Shown here: positions 7,513-15,589 of the stretch, piece after piece
Numbering within the stretch: position 1 is the stretch's first letter
Layout of the letters: each line of letters starts with the position of its first letter
DNA from: a virus
Length of the DNA stretch: 47,053 nucleotides
Strand: one strand, 5' to 3'
Virus record (IMG/VR): IMGVR_UViG_3300010430_006897
Span: 1-47,053 of that record
The notes under the pieces: model-generated
Told to the model about the DNA's origin: nothing
Databases searched by the model: none
The model's input: the letters and a program-made list of their open reading frames with translations, nothing else
Translations under genes and position numbers: made by a program

Positions 7513-8361
7513 TCAAACGATGCTGGAGCCGCCGAAGGGATTTCTGCCGGGGATCAGGGGAAAACCCCCGAAATTCAGCAGGTTGGCGAACTTCGCGCTG
7601 CAGGTGTCGCGGCGAAGATCGCAGCCCGGAGCGATCTCGACGGCCGCGACCACCTCCGGATCGTCGATGGCGGCTTCCAGCTCCGGCAGGCGACCGGCGA
7701 GGGTGAGTGTGTCGCCGGCATGGCCGGTGATGAAGGCCGGCAGACCGGCATGGCGGAGCACGCCGCCGCGATACCAGCCATCGGGCTGCAGCGCCGCCTC
7801 GGGGACGGTGACCTGCAGGCCTGTCCTGGCCGTCGCGGTGCCTGGCACCAGGAAGCCCTCGATGTCGAGCCGGCAGCCGCGGCCGTAGAGCGCGTGGCGG
7901 CAGAGCCGCTGGTACTTCGCCCGCACCCCTTCGCGGCGCATGGCAGTGAACAGCGACTCGCAGCGGAGCACGATCCGGGCGCCGTCGGTGCGGGCCGAAA
8001 CGACCCGGCCCTTCCAGTGCGCGACCACCTCGGCCGGCACCTGCTCATGGCCGCGGTAGATCGTCAGCGTGGTCACTCGCCGCCCGCGCGGACCGAGCCA
8101 GCGCCGGGCGAAGGTGTCCGAGATCGGGAAGGTCACCGAGAGATCGACGCGGCGCGGATCGCTGCTCTGCACGACGGAGCCGTGGCTGACCGGTGAGGCC
8201 GTCCAGACCAGATCCTCCGTCTCGTCGGCGATGGCACCCATGGGCGAGACCCAATCCGAGGCGCGGCTGGTGAAACGCCAGACCGTCGCCTCCTCGGTGA
8301 AGAGATAGAGGAAATAGGGCCGCCCCTCGGAGGTCGCGGCTTCGAGCGCGTCGTAGGTCAT
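7513..8361 (-). CDS. DUF2163 / BR0599-type tail hub protein
   Basis: A 282-aa protein beginning MTYDALEAATSEGRPYFLY, an N-terminus typical of DUF2163 phage proteins. The C-terminus has the family Cys pattern: RLCRHALYGRGC, then APGCDLRRDTCSAKF and NFGGFPLIPGRNPF. In gene transfer agents the homologue (gp13) is a hub protein with a metal or Fe-S centre linking the distal tail to the tip. The start at 8361 is set by an ATGA overlap with the upstream gene; the longer open frame to 8745 is not coding. Its position after the distal-tail gene matches that order. The transporter cargo lies immediately downstream. Confidence 0.85.
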   Translation of the reverse strand: MTYDALEAATSEGRPYFLYLFTEEATVWRFTSRASDWVSPMGAIADETEDLVWTASPVSHGSVVQSSDPRRVDLSVTFPISDTFARRWLGPRGRRVTTLTIYRGHEQVPAEVVAHWKGRVVSARTDGARIVLRCESLFTAMRREGVRAKYQRLCRHALYGRGCRLDIEGFLVPGTATARTGLQVTVPEAALQPDGWYRGGVLRHAGLPAFITGHAGDTLTLAGRLPELEAAIDDPEVVAAVEIAPGCDLRRDTCSAKFANLLNFGGFPLIPGRNPFGGSSIV

Positions 8362-9482
8362 CCTGGGACCTCGATGACGGTGACCGACATTTCGGTCCGG
8401 GTGGCGGAGTGTTCGAGTTCGACCCGGTCGGCATCGAGCCGGACCTTCGTCAGGAAGTGCACTGGAGTCCCGAGCGGCACGGCGACACCAGGCGCGGCGA
8501 TCTCGAGCCGGTACCCGAGCGCATCGAAGACGGCGCCAGTGATCTCGCGGAAGACCGGACCGGCAGGCAGATCGACCATGACGTGCCGGCCGACATAAGC
8601 GGTGAGATCGGCGATGGGCGCCACGGCCATGGACGTGTCCGAGGCCGCGACCGGCGCCTGCAGCACCAACTCGCGACCCCAGGTCGGCAGCCAGAACGCA
8701 CGCTGCCGGCCACGGAGCGACATGAGCCACTGCCGCCGCGTCCATCGCGCGGTGGGGCCGTGATCGACCAGCGTGAGGCTGGAGCGGCGCTGCAGGTGGT
8801 CGCGCACGGGCTCAATGACCAGCGGACCAAACCCGTTGTCGACGATGTCGACGGTCCGGGCCATGCTCTCCGAGAGCGGCTGGCGCAGCACCGTCGGCTC
8901 GGTGACGACGTCGAGCCCCTGGTGGCCCGGGTACGGCGATGTGCCGGCGCTCGCCGCATCGGTCAGTGTGAAGGTCGCGGTGACCGTCCCGAGCCCCTGG
9001 CGGCGGCGCGTGACTTCGACCGGCGCGGTCAGCTGGCCGGTGCGCACCGGCGCCACCAGCGCCTTCGACACCGCGATGCCGACCGGGCTCGCCAGTTCCA
9101 GGCGGTCCGGGAAGACTTCTGCGATCTCGATCGTGTGGGCCTCTCCACCATCGATCGCGACGATGCCGTGCCCGGGTCCGCGCCAGTCGCCGAGACCGGT
9201 GTCCATGGGGATGACGGTGTCCGTGTCGGCAAGATCGACGCCCGGCCGCATGGTCATCGACCAGAGCGGCACCAGCCAGCTGTCCGTCAGCCCGGCCCGC
9301 GCCAGCTCCGTCGCCCGCGCGATCCCGGCCGCATCGAGGACATGGGTGTAGCTCAGGATCTCCCGCGGTGCCGGGCGGAGTGCGATCCGCTGTTCCGCCG
9401 CGCGGGCGGCGAGCACGTCCGTGCGCCATTCCAGCACCTCCTCGATGGGCTGGCGGACCGGATAGGGCCACAGCCTAGGCAT
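8358..9482 (-). CDS. distal tail-like structural protein
   Basis: A 374-aa protein with no membrane segment and a beta-rich composition. It starts MPRLWPYPVRQPIEEVLEWRT, a pattern (WP..P...I.E.LEW.TDVL) shared by phage proteins that follow the tape measure in alphaproteobacterial prophages. There it stands in place of the DUF2460 distal tail protein of gene transfer agents. It overlaps the tape measure stop by eight bases and the hub gene by four. A role as tail-end adaptor is inferred mainly from gene order. Confidence 0.72.
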   Translation of the reverse strand: MPRLWPYPVRQPIEEVLEWRTDVLAARAAEQRIALRPAPREILSYTHVLDAAGIARATELARAGLTDSWLVPLWSMTMRPGVDLADTDTVIPMDTGLGDWRGPGHGIVAIDGGEAHTIEIAEVFPDRLELASPVGIAVSKALVAPVRTGQLTAPVEVTRRRQGLGTVTATFTLTDAASAGTSPYPGHQGLDVVTEPTVLRQPLSESMARTVDIVDNGFGPLVIEPVRDHLQRRSSLTLVDHGPTARWTRRQWLMSLRGRQRAFWLPTWGRELVLQAPVAASDTSMAVAPIADLTAYVGRHVMVDLPAGPVFREITGAVFDALGYRLEIAAPGVAVPLGTPVHFLTKVRLDADRVELEHSATRTEMSVTVIEVPG

Positions 9483-11796
9483 CGAAGGCGCCCCGATTGC
9501 GGCGGATGACGTTGACGATCGCGCGCTCGCCGGCTGGTGTCGCGAGATAGTCGCCGACCACGGAAGGATCGAGCACGTTGATGATCCGGGTCGCGGGCGG
9601 CGGTGGCGCCTCGGTCCGTGCCTCGACCCCGAGCCGGCCTCCGGCGCCGCGCCGGAGCGGCAGGATCGCTTCCGGCCCGGCCTCGCCCATCAGCCCGATG
9701 CCGCGGGCGAACGGGAAGACCGTCGGGCGATCGACGATGCCGCCCCCGAATACCCCACCGCGGGCGAAGGCCGCGACCTCGCCAGCCCGGTCGAAGATCC
9801 CACCGCGGGCATAGAGCCCGCCCGTGCCGGGTCCGATAACCGCCGGGATCGGCGATGCGCCGCCCAACCCGAAGAGCCCGCCGATCGCGCTGCCAAGGAC
9901 ACCGAGAAGCGAGCCGAAGATCCCGCCACTGCCGCCGGACCCGCCGGAGAGCGCACGCACCAGCGCGTCCTCGATCGGCTTGAAGGCCTGGTCGATCAGC
10001 CGGTTCGCAAGGTTTTTGGCGATCCCGGCCACGGCCGTCGAAAAAGTCCGCCAACTGAGCTCGCCCGAGCGCAGCGCGTCCTTGATCGGACCGGTGATGT
10101 CCTCGGCGATCCCCTGGGCGATCTCCTTGGTCTTGTCGATCGCGGCCCCGGCCGTCTCCCAGGAGCGTTTCGCGACGTTGGCGGCGTCATCGAGCGCCGC
10201 GCCGGTGCGCTTCGCGGCGCCCGTCGTCTTGTCGAGGGCCGCATCGGGCGACCCGCCGCCCGGCGTGGTCAGCGCCGAATTGAACCGCTCGGCCGCCGCC
10301 GTCGCGGTGGTGAGTGCTGCGTCCGCCTCGGTGCCGGCCGCAGCCACCGCGTCCTTCAGCGCCTTGATCGAGGCGAGCGGCGCCACGGCGTCCGCGGCGG
10401 CCTGGCGTGCCGAGGCGGCGAACCCGTCGGCATGCGCTCTCGCGGCGTCGGCGGCCGAGGCCATCTCGTAATAGGACGAACCCGCCCGGATCGCGGCGTT
10501 GCTGACCGCCAGCATGGTGTCTTCCATGCCGGGGATGCCGGAGAGACCGCCGGCGATCCCGTGCAGGAAGTCGGCCCACTTCTTCTGGAGCGTGGTGATG
10601 ACCCGGAGCCAGCCGGTCTCGATGGTCGCCCAGACCGATTGCAGAGCCAGGCCGAGCGACTGGCCGCCGAGCTTGATCCGCTCCCAGACCTCAACGGCGA
10701 CATCCTTCAGGAGACCCATCGCCGCGCCGAACCCGCCGGTCGCCGCAACCAACTGGCCGAACTGGTAGATCAGTTCCCCCGCGCCGACGATCAGCGCGCC
10801 GAAGCCGGTCCGGATCAGCGCGCCGCGCAGCACGACCAGCGCCGTCGCAAGACCCCTGACCGAGACTGCGGCGGCGAGCAGTCCCGCGACCCAGCGCCCG
10901 GCCATGAAGCCGGCGAAGGCCGCGGCATAGCTCGCAAGCCGGCCGAGATTGCCGATCAGCGCGTCGATGGCCGTGCGCAGGATGCCACCCTCGGAGGCGA
11001 GGGCGACGAAGGTCCGGGCCAGCAACTCGACCGCGGGCGCCGCGGCGACGGCGATGCGGTTCCGGAGCCCCTCGAAGACCAGCGACAGGGTACCGAGCGA
11101 GGCCTGCGTGCGCCGGAGCGACTCCAGCGCCGTGCCGTCGAGGACCGCGCCGAGATCGGCCGCCTGTGCGCCGAGCCGTGCCATCTCCGTTCCGCCATTC
11201 CTGAGAAGCGGCAGCAGGCGTGTCGCGTCCGAGGCCATGGCCTCGAGATAGAAGGTCATCTCCTGCTGGCCGAGCCCGGCACGCTCCAACGTGTCGACAT
11301 AGAGCTGCAGCGCCTCGGGCCCCGACAGCTTCGCGAACATGTCGGCCGTGACGCCGACGCGCGGCGCCACCTTCTCGAAGAAGTCGGCCATCGGCCCGCC
11401 GCCGGTCTGCAGGAAATCGCCGACCCGGTCGTTCACGTCCTTGAGGATGTCGGCGAGCTTGTCCTGCTCGATGCCGACGGTGCGCGACGCGGCCGACCAG
11501 CGCTGGAAGGTCTCGGGCGCGGTGTTGGCGACCTGGGCGAACTGGCGGATCTCGGCGCCGGCTGCCACGGTGGTGCGAACGATCAGCCCGAGCGAGGCGG
11601 TCGCGGCCGCAGCAGCCGCCGCCATCGCCACCTTGGCACGCCGCGCGAAACCCGCGAGCCGCGCGTTCGCCGCTTCCATCTCGCGGCTCAGACGGCCGAA
11701 CCCGCGCTTGCCGGCCTCGCCAACGCCTTCCAGTTCGGCGCGCACCTGTCGCCCGCCGACTGCGGCGAGTCGGACGCTAACGCGTTTCTCGGCCAT
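9475..11796 (-). CDS. tail tape measure protein
   Basis: A 773-aa protein with the usual tape-measure composition: Ala-rich helices throughout, an N-terminal coiled segment (RLSREMEAANARLAGFARRA), central hydrophobic stretches (residues about 270-370) and a Gly-rich hydrophobic region near 640 (GSLLGVLGSAIGGLFGLGG). Near the C-terminus is the phrase LMGEAGPEAILPLRRGAGG, a hallmark of phage tape measure proteins. It sets tail length and may enter the host membrane during ejection. By the usual proportion of about 1.5 angstrom per residue, a tail slightly over 100 nm would be expected. It starts inside the last codons of the chaperone T frame. Confidence 0.92.
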   Translation of the reverse strand: MAEKRVSVRLAAVGGRQVRAELEGVGEAGKRGFGRLSREMEAANARLAGFARRAKVAMAAAAAAATASLGLIVRTTVAAGAEIRQFAQVANTAPETFQRWSAASRTVGIEQDKLADILKDVNDRVGDFLQTGGGPMADFFEKVAPRVGVTADMFAKLSGPEALQLYVDTLERAGLGQQEMTFYLEAMASDATRLLPLLRNGGTEMARLGAQAADLGAVLDGTALESLRRTQASLGTLSLVFEGLRNRIAVAAAPAVELLARTFVALASEGGILRTAIDALIGNLGRLASYAAAFAGFMAGRWVAGLLAAAVSVRGLATALVVLRGALIRTGFGALIVGAGELIYQFGQLVAATGGFGAAMGLLKDVAVEVWERIKLGGQSLGLALQSVWATIETGWLRVITTLQKKWADFLHGIAGGLSGIPGMEDTMLAVSNAAIRAGSSYYEMASAADAARAHADGFAASARQAAADAVAPLASIKALKDAVAAAGTEADAALTTATAAAERFNSALTTPGGGSPDAALDKTTGAAKRTGAALDDAANVAKRSWETAGAAIDKTKEIAQGIAEDITGPIKDALRSGELSWRTFSTAVAGIAKNLANRLIDQAFKPIEDALVRALSGGSGGSGGIFGSLLGVLGSAIGGLFGLGGASPIPAVIGPGTGGLYARGGIFDRAGEVAAFARGGVFGGGIVDRPTVFPFARGIGLMGEAGPEAILPLRRGAGGRLGVEARTEAPPPPATRIINVLDPSVVGDYLATPAGERAIVNVIRRNRGAFDA

Positions 11797-12109
11797 GCGA
11801 GGCTTCCATCCGTTCGTTGAGCTTCTCGACCATCACCGCCTCGACGACGGGCAGGAGCTCGGCCGCGGCAGGGGGCGGAACGCCGAGGGCGTCGGCGAGC
11901 GAGAGCGCTGCGGTCAGGTCCCAGCCGATCACCGCGCCGGGCACCGCCCGCAGTTGACCGCCCAAGCGGCCGACCAGGTCCCAGACCTGCCAGCCTTCAT
12001 GGGTGAGCGGCCGACTCAGCCGCGCCGGGCAGTCAGAGCAGACGCTCAGGCAGGACTGGCAGTACCGGTCGCCCCCGCCGAAGGACCAGTCGGCGAGAGC
12101 GCGGAGGCG
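11777..12109 (-). CDS. tail assembly chaperone, second frame (T part of a -1 frameshift G-T fusion)
   Basis: This frame is open from the slippery site at 12115-12109 to the stop at 11777 and adds about 110 residues to the preceding protein. It has no ATG of its own before 11777. The only nominal start is a TTG at 11965 without a ribosome site, and the conserved-looking sequence begins well upstream of that. Key residues: RYCQSCLSVCSDCPARL, a C-x2-C-x3-C-x2-C cluster that could bind zinc, then THEGWQVWDLVGRLGGQLR and a helical C-terminus rich in A, E and L. Read as a fusion with the upstream gene, the product is about 225 aa. In lambda the equivalent gpGT holds the tail tube on the tape measure during assembly. 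Confidence 0.8.
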   Translation of the reverse strand, partial: RLRALADWSFGGGDRYCQSCLSVCSDCPARLSRPLTHEGWQVWDLVGRLGGQLRAVPGAVIGWDLTAALSLADALGVPPPAAAELLPVVEAVMVEKLNERMEASHGRETR

Positions 12110-12453
12110 TTTTTTTCCTGCTCCAGCAGGAGACCCTTCGAGACGTAGGTCAGCTGGAAGGCCTCGAAGATCGGCCAGACGTCGAGCAGCGCGTCGACCG
12201 CCTCGGGGCTCGGGTCGATCGCATTGCCGTCCGCATCGCCCACACCCTCCCAGGCGAGCACTGCCCGTCGCGCCAACGCCCTGGCGAAGGCCACGGCGCG
12301 TTCCTCGTCGGAGGCATCCTCGGGCACGGCCTCAACAGCCGGATCGCTGCGCGTCGCCACCATCAGCGCGGTGGTCAGCGGGCGCAGTTGCACCCGGACG
12401 CCGGAAACGAGATCATGCCAGTGCGGCGCGTTGGTCAGATCGAGCGTCAGCAT
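12046..12453 (-). CDS. tail assembly chaperone (G-like)
   Basis: A 135-aa acidic, mostly helical protein: MLTLDLTNAPHWHDLVSGVR, then ALARRAVLAWEGVGDADGN and FQLTYVSKGLLLEQEKNAS. Its place between the tail tube and tape measure genes and the slippery heptamer near its 3' end identify it as the G-type chaperone. The start at 12453 overlaps the tube stop by one base (TGATG); the longer frame to 12528 is not used. Most ribosomes should end at 12046. A minority shift back one base at 12115-12109 and continue to 11777. Confidence 0.85.
   Translation of the reverse strand: MLTLDLTNAPHWHDLVSGVRVQLRPLTTALMVATRSDPAVEAVPEDASDEERAVAFARALARRAVLAWEGVGDADGNAIDPSPEAVDALLDVWPIFEAFQLTYVSKGLLLEQEKNASALSPTGPSAGATGTASPA
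12109..12115 (-). other. -1 ribosomal frameshift slippery heptamer A AAA AAC
   Basis: On the minus strand the codons are CAG GAA AAA AAC GCC. The last A of GAA, AAA and AAC form A-AAA-AAC, in exact register with the zero frame of the chaperone gene (start 12453; CAG is codon 112). Slipping back one base puts the ribosome in the frame that stays open to 11777. A stimulatory structure downstream was not resolved by eye. Confidence 0.85.
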
Positions 12454-13391
12454 CAGTAGGTCTCCACGTCGTTCACGAGGGTTGCGGTGCACATACGGCC
12501 GACCACGCTGTCGCGCGCGGCCTGCCAATCGAAGGTCGCCTGAACGCCCTGCGGCCCGGAGATCTCGATGCGCGGTCGCGGCAGGTAGACGGCGTGCACC
12601 GTGAAGGTGAAGCTCTCGCCGGACGGCAGCGCATAGCCGAACTCGAGCTCGCAGGGATCGCCATTGATCGCCTGCGTCACCAGTGTGCTGTCGGCAAAGC
12701 GCACCTCGATCGAGCCGGTCAGCGCCGCGATGGACGGGTCCGCGCCATCGATCCGGCCGTCCGAGCGGATGGTCTCGATCCGGTCGAGGTTGTTGGCGTA
12801 GGTGATGTCGGCCGAGACCACGTTGCCGAGGGCCAGGCTGTTCCGAGTGATGGACCCGTTGAAATGGCCGAACCGCTTCAGCTCCAGCGATGCGGGCGTG
12901 CCGGCGCCGGTGGTCGTCCCCACCGTCTCACCCTGCGCCACCAGTCGGGCCGTGGCGGTCAGCAGGCCCGAGCGCTGCATCTGCCAGGTCAGCTGGTCGA
13001 GCACGCAGCCGGAATACATCGCGTAGCGCGGCACCTCCGGCATGCCGGTCTCGATGGAGAGGCTGGGCAGCGCCCAGGCCCCCGACTGGAACTCGTGCGT
13101 CCACGGGCCCGTGCCGGTCGTGGTTGGATCACCAAAGGCCGCCTTTAGCCAGAACCCGAACGCCTCGGCGTCGAGCGGCACGACGACGTCGCCGTCCGCG
13201 GTCACCGCGTCCTTGATCGGCGCAAGCGGATCGCGGCCGTAGCCGAGCAGCTCCGAGTTCAGGAGCGGCTGCTCGGCGCCGAGCGTCGTGCTGGCAAACG
13301 GCATCTTCGTGAAGCCGCTCGCGGGCGGCGTTCCATAGGTCGTCTCGAATGCAAGCGCCATCAGCGCCCGCGCCCCCTGGGCTCGTGCCAT
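12453..13391 (-). CDS. major tail tube protein
   Basis: A 312-aa protein starting MARAQGARALMALAFETTYGT, typical of tail tube proteins of long-tailed phages, with repeated short beta-strand segments such as FGFWLKAAFGDPTTTG and SIETGMPEVPRYAMYSGC. The C-terminal part (SGESFTFTVHAVYLPRPRIE) could be an additional surface beta domain. GAGGAG lies eight to nine bases before the ATG, one of the best ribosome sites in the operon, as expected for an abundant virion protein. It lies between the tail terminator and chaperone genes. Confidence 0.86.
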   Translation of the reverse strand: MARAQGARALMALAFETTYGTPPASGFTKMPFASTTLGAEQPLLNSELLGYGRDPLAPIKDAVTADGDVVVPLDAEAFGFWLKAAFGDPTTTGTGPWTHEFQSGAWALPSLSIETGMPEVPRYAMYSGCVLDQLTWQMQRSGLLTATARLVAQGETVGTTTGAGTPASLELKRFGHFNGSITRNSLALGNVVSADITYANNLDRIETIRSDGRIDGADPSIAALTGSIEVRFADSTLVTQAINGDPCELEFGYALPSGESFTFTVHAVYLPRPRIEISGPQGVQATFDWQAARDSVVGRMCTATLVNDVETY

Positions 13392-13415
13392 GGTGTTCTC
13401 CTCGGGTTGTCGGGA

Positions 13416-13835
13416 TCAGCCGAGCGGATCGGCCGTGGAATAGTGCAGCACGACCGGAATCACGGCGGCCTTGAGGCTCGCTGCGCCCTCTACGGCCAAG
13501 TCCACGGGGCGCGGCGCTTCCGCCTCGACCCAGTCGCAGAGCCCGCCCAGCGTGCGGTCGGCGGCGAGTGCAGTGCCGATGCTGGCGGTCAGCGTGTCGA
13601 AATCGGCGTCACGATCCGCGCCCTGCACGACCGCCTCGATCTCGGCGCGGTGCTGGTAGTGGTAGCGCAGGGGCGACAGCGTCACCTCCGGCTCACCCGG
13701 CTCGCCGTCGCGCAGGATCAGCAGGCCCTCAGCTGGGACGCGCTCGGGCAGCACGTCACCGCGCAGGGCGGTTGCCGGTAGCGCCGAGAGCCGCGCGTGC
13801 AGCGCGGCGAGGATGGTTTCACGAGGGCTGGGCAT
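13416..13835 (-). CDS. tail terminator / tail completion protein
   Basis: A 139-aa protein starting MPSPRETILAALHARLSALP and containing LSPLRYHYQHRAEIEAVVQG and CDWVEAEAPRPV. Tail terminator proteins (lambda gpU type) have this size and an N-terminal helix of the form R..I..AL...L. It precedes the tail tube gene by 24 bases, the standard order. Its upstream neighbour in the phage plan, the DUF6441 gene, is now separated from it by an 1.1-kb plus-strand cassette. Its expression must therefore pass through antisense DNA or use a local promoter. Confidence 0.75.
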   Translation of the reverse strand: MPSPRETILAALHARLSALPATALRGDVLPERVPAEGLLILRDGEPGEPEVTLSPLRYHYQHRAEIEAVVQGADRDADFDTLTASIGTALAADRTLGGLCDWVEAEAPRPVDLAVEGAASLKAAVIPVVLHYSTADPLG

Positions 13836-13846
13836 TCCGTCCCATC

Positions 13847-13917
13847 ATTCACAGGTGTCGGCACCGTGTTGACAGCATCACTCAGCCAGCCTATATTCAC
13901 AGGTGTCCGCACCATGT
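13847..13917 (+). promoter_or_regulatory. strong sigma70-type promoter framed by two operator repeats
   Basis: The -35 box TTGACA (13869-13874) and the -10 box TATATT (13892-13897) are 17 bases apart. A 23-base direct repeat occurs at 13847-13869 and 13895-13917 with 21 of 23 bases identical (ATTCACAGGTGTC, then GCACC, then TGT). Each copy contains the dyad GGTG-N4-CACC. One copy ends on the -35 box and the other covers the -10 box and start site, a layout that allows repression. The ribbon-helix-helix protein encoded next is the obvious candidate binder. Confidence 0.8.
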
Positions 13918-13927
13918 GAGAGAAGCA

Positions 13928-14461
13928 ATGGCTACCGAAAACACAACACGCGTTTCATTTCGTCTGAAGACAGACGTCTTTGATCTCGTTCAGAAGCTCT
14001 CGGCCGAAGCTGGCTTGGATCCGTCCGCTTTCATGCAGAGAGCGCTGGAACGTGCTGTCTACGACCATCTTCCGCCGGAAAGGCAAAAGGAGCTCGACAA
14101 CATGGAGACTCTTTACAGCGCTGCGCAACGCAAAGCTCGCGATGTATTCGATGCCGGGCGCTTCGATGAACACTTCACTCTAACGGTTTTCCGCGAGCTC
14201 ATGTCCGACGCGAAGACACGCCATCTGTACGAGCAAGTCATTGAGGCTGACGCATATACCGACGGCGCGCCAAAGAAGACCCCGCTCAATATGTATCTCG
14301 GCTGGTACATCAAGAACGCGATCAATGCCCAGCCGTTGCTGGATGACGCTGGGAAGCCGCGCCGCGCGTTCGTCAAGGGCGAGCCAATCAAAAGCTACAC
14401 CTTGCTCCAAAGTTCAGCGACTTGTGCGTCTGATTTGGCTCCAACCGCGCAGGAGGTTTGA
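13928..14461 (+). CDS. ribbon-helix-helix protein, first gene of a cargo pair
   Basis: A 177-aa protein. The N-terminal 45 residues look like a ribbon-helix-helix DNA-binding domain: TRVSFRLKTDVFDLVQKLS, then LDPSAFMQRALERAVYDHL. The rest (DNMETLYSAAQRKARDVFD, then DAKTRHLYEQVIEADAYT and MYLGWYIKNAINAQPLLDD) is helical and not recognised. It is encoded on the plus strand against the tail operon and is lower in GC than its neighbours. The start at 13928 follows GAGAGAAG and lies just after a strong promoter. It probably represses its own promoter through the paired repeats. Antitoxin-like organisation is inferred, not shown. Confidence 0.7.
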   Translation: MATENTTRVSFRLKTDVFDLVQKLSAEAGLDPSAFMQRALERAVYDHLPPERQKELDNMETLYSAAQRKARDVFDAGRFDEHFTLTVFRELMSDAKTRHLYEQVIEADAYTDGAPKKTPLNMYLGWYIKNAINAQPLLDDAGKPRRAFVKGEPIKSYTLLQSSATCASDLAPTAQEV

Positions 14462-14464
14462 GTG

Positions 14465-14944
14465 ATGAGCGATCACGCAAAGATCCTTGCTTCTATCGCA
14501 GGTTCAACCGATGCCGATCAGCTGCGACGCTTTCGTGAGAACGCACAGAGGATGGGCGTCACGGCTGTCGCTGATGCGGCATTCAGACGATTGATCGAGG
14601 TCCTTCCCGATCAGGCGCCGGGAAGCATTGAACATGACTTCTGGATGACGATTCACGCCTTTGAGGAGGTTCTTCGTGACGAGCGCGGAAAGACGGTTCG
14701 CCTCTCCAGAACTCGACAGAAGATCGGCCGGGTCGGGGTCAAGCAGACCCTTATTGACTTTGCTACGAGCAAAGCTCCCACTGATGGCTTCAACATGCTG
14801 ATCGAACGAGGTCTCCCTGAACTGACCGGAGAAGCTCTCGTCCTAAAACACAGCGAGTCTTTTGATCCAGAAGTTCAATCAGCAGCTAGGCAGCGCTTGG
14901 AGGATGCGGGAGTAGACATCACCAAGCTCCAATCGATCTGGTAG
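14465..14944 (+). CDS. uncharacterised protein, second gene of the cargo pair
   Basis: A 159-aa soluble protein with no family I can name. It is mostly helical: DADQLRRFRENAQRMGVTAV, then IEHDFWMTIHAFEEVLRDER, then PTDGFNMLIERGLPELTGEA, which reads as a repeated helical scaffold. No nuclease, kinase or acetyltransferase motif is seen. ATG 14465 is eight bases after AGGAGG; a GTG at 14462 is also possible. It starts three bases after the ribbon-helix-helix stop, so the two form a dicistronic unit. It ends 15 bases before the stop of the convergent DUF6441 gene. A toxin, exclusion or regulatory role is possible and untested. Confidence 0.65.
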   Translation: MSDHAKILASIAGSTDADQLRRFRENAQRMGVTAVADAAFRRLIEVLPDQAPGSIEHDFWMTIHAFEEVLRDERGKTVRLSRTRQKIGRVGVKQTLIDFATSKAPTDGFNMLIERGLPELTGEALVLKHSESFDPEVQSAARQRLEDAGVDITKLQSIW

Positions 14945-14959
14945 TCTTTTTCAAACCAT

Positions 14960-15589
14960 TTAGATCCGTTCCTCCACCCAATTCGCCACGATCAGCCCCG
15001 GCACGCTGTCCAACGCCCGGTCGGCATCCCTTGCCAAATCCAGCCGCTTTGGCAGCTTGACCTGCGGCACCAGCAGGAAGATCGGCGCGGTGACCTTGCC
15101 GCGTCCGGTCTTCGAGCGTGACTCGACCGCCTGGCCTTTCGTGTTCAGCCGCCCCTCCGCCACAAGCAGGCTCGGGCCGGTGCGGCGGTAGACGAAGCGC
15201 AGGCGAAGACCGCGTCGCCGTTCCCATTCGCCGGGCGTGATCCTGCCGCCGCGCAGGGATTTGCCTGCGGCGGGTAGCGGGATCGCCAGCCAGAACCCGT
15301 TCTTCGAGCGGATCAGCGGCCTCGTGTCATGCGCGCCGACGATGACCGGCGCCTTCGACCAGACCAGTGCTGCCGCGTCCAGGCTCTCGCCCGATCTCGG
15401 GAAGTTCTGGCTCCGGATCGAGTTGGCCAGCCGGGGCCCGAGCCCCGCGCCAGTGATCTGCAGCCTCCACGCCGTCTTCAGCCCGGTCCCGGCCTCGCGC
15501 ATGGCAGCGGTGACGGCGCGTTCGCCCGCAGCGACTTCGGCCGCCATCATCGCAACGATGTCGGGATCGATGTCGAGCTTCAGTTTCAC
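14960..15589 (-). CDS. DUF6441-type head-tail / tail completion protein
   Basis: A 209-aa protein with KTAWRLQITGAGLGPRLANS near residue 40 and a C-terminus PGLIVANWVEERI. The phrase AWR.QI..AGLG.RLA is the signature I associate with DUF6441 proteins of alphaproteobacterial phages, which take the position of HK97 gp10-like connectors. It overlaps the preceding joiner by ATGA. Its 3' end faces the plus-strand cargo pair. The exact virion role is inferred from order. Confidence 0.75.
   Translation of the reverse strand: MKLKLDIDPDIVAMMAAEVAAGERAVTAAMREAGTGLKTAWRLQITGAGLGPRLANSIRSQNFPRSGESLDAAALVWSKAPVIVGAHDTRPLIRSKNGFWLAIPLPAAGKSLRGGRITPGEWERRRGLRLRFVYRRTGPSLLVAEGRLNTKGQAVESRSKTGRGKVTAPIFLLVPQVKLPKRLDLARDADRALDSVPGLIVANWVEERI

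Noticed and set aside
11777-11965. separate 62-aa gene from TTG 11965
   Set aside because: The TTG has no ribosome site and the plausible coding sequence extends upstream to the slippery heptamer, so a frameshift product explains it better.
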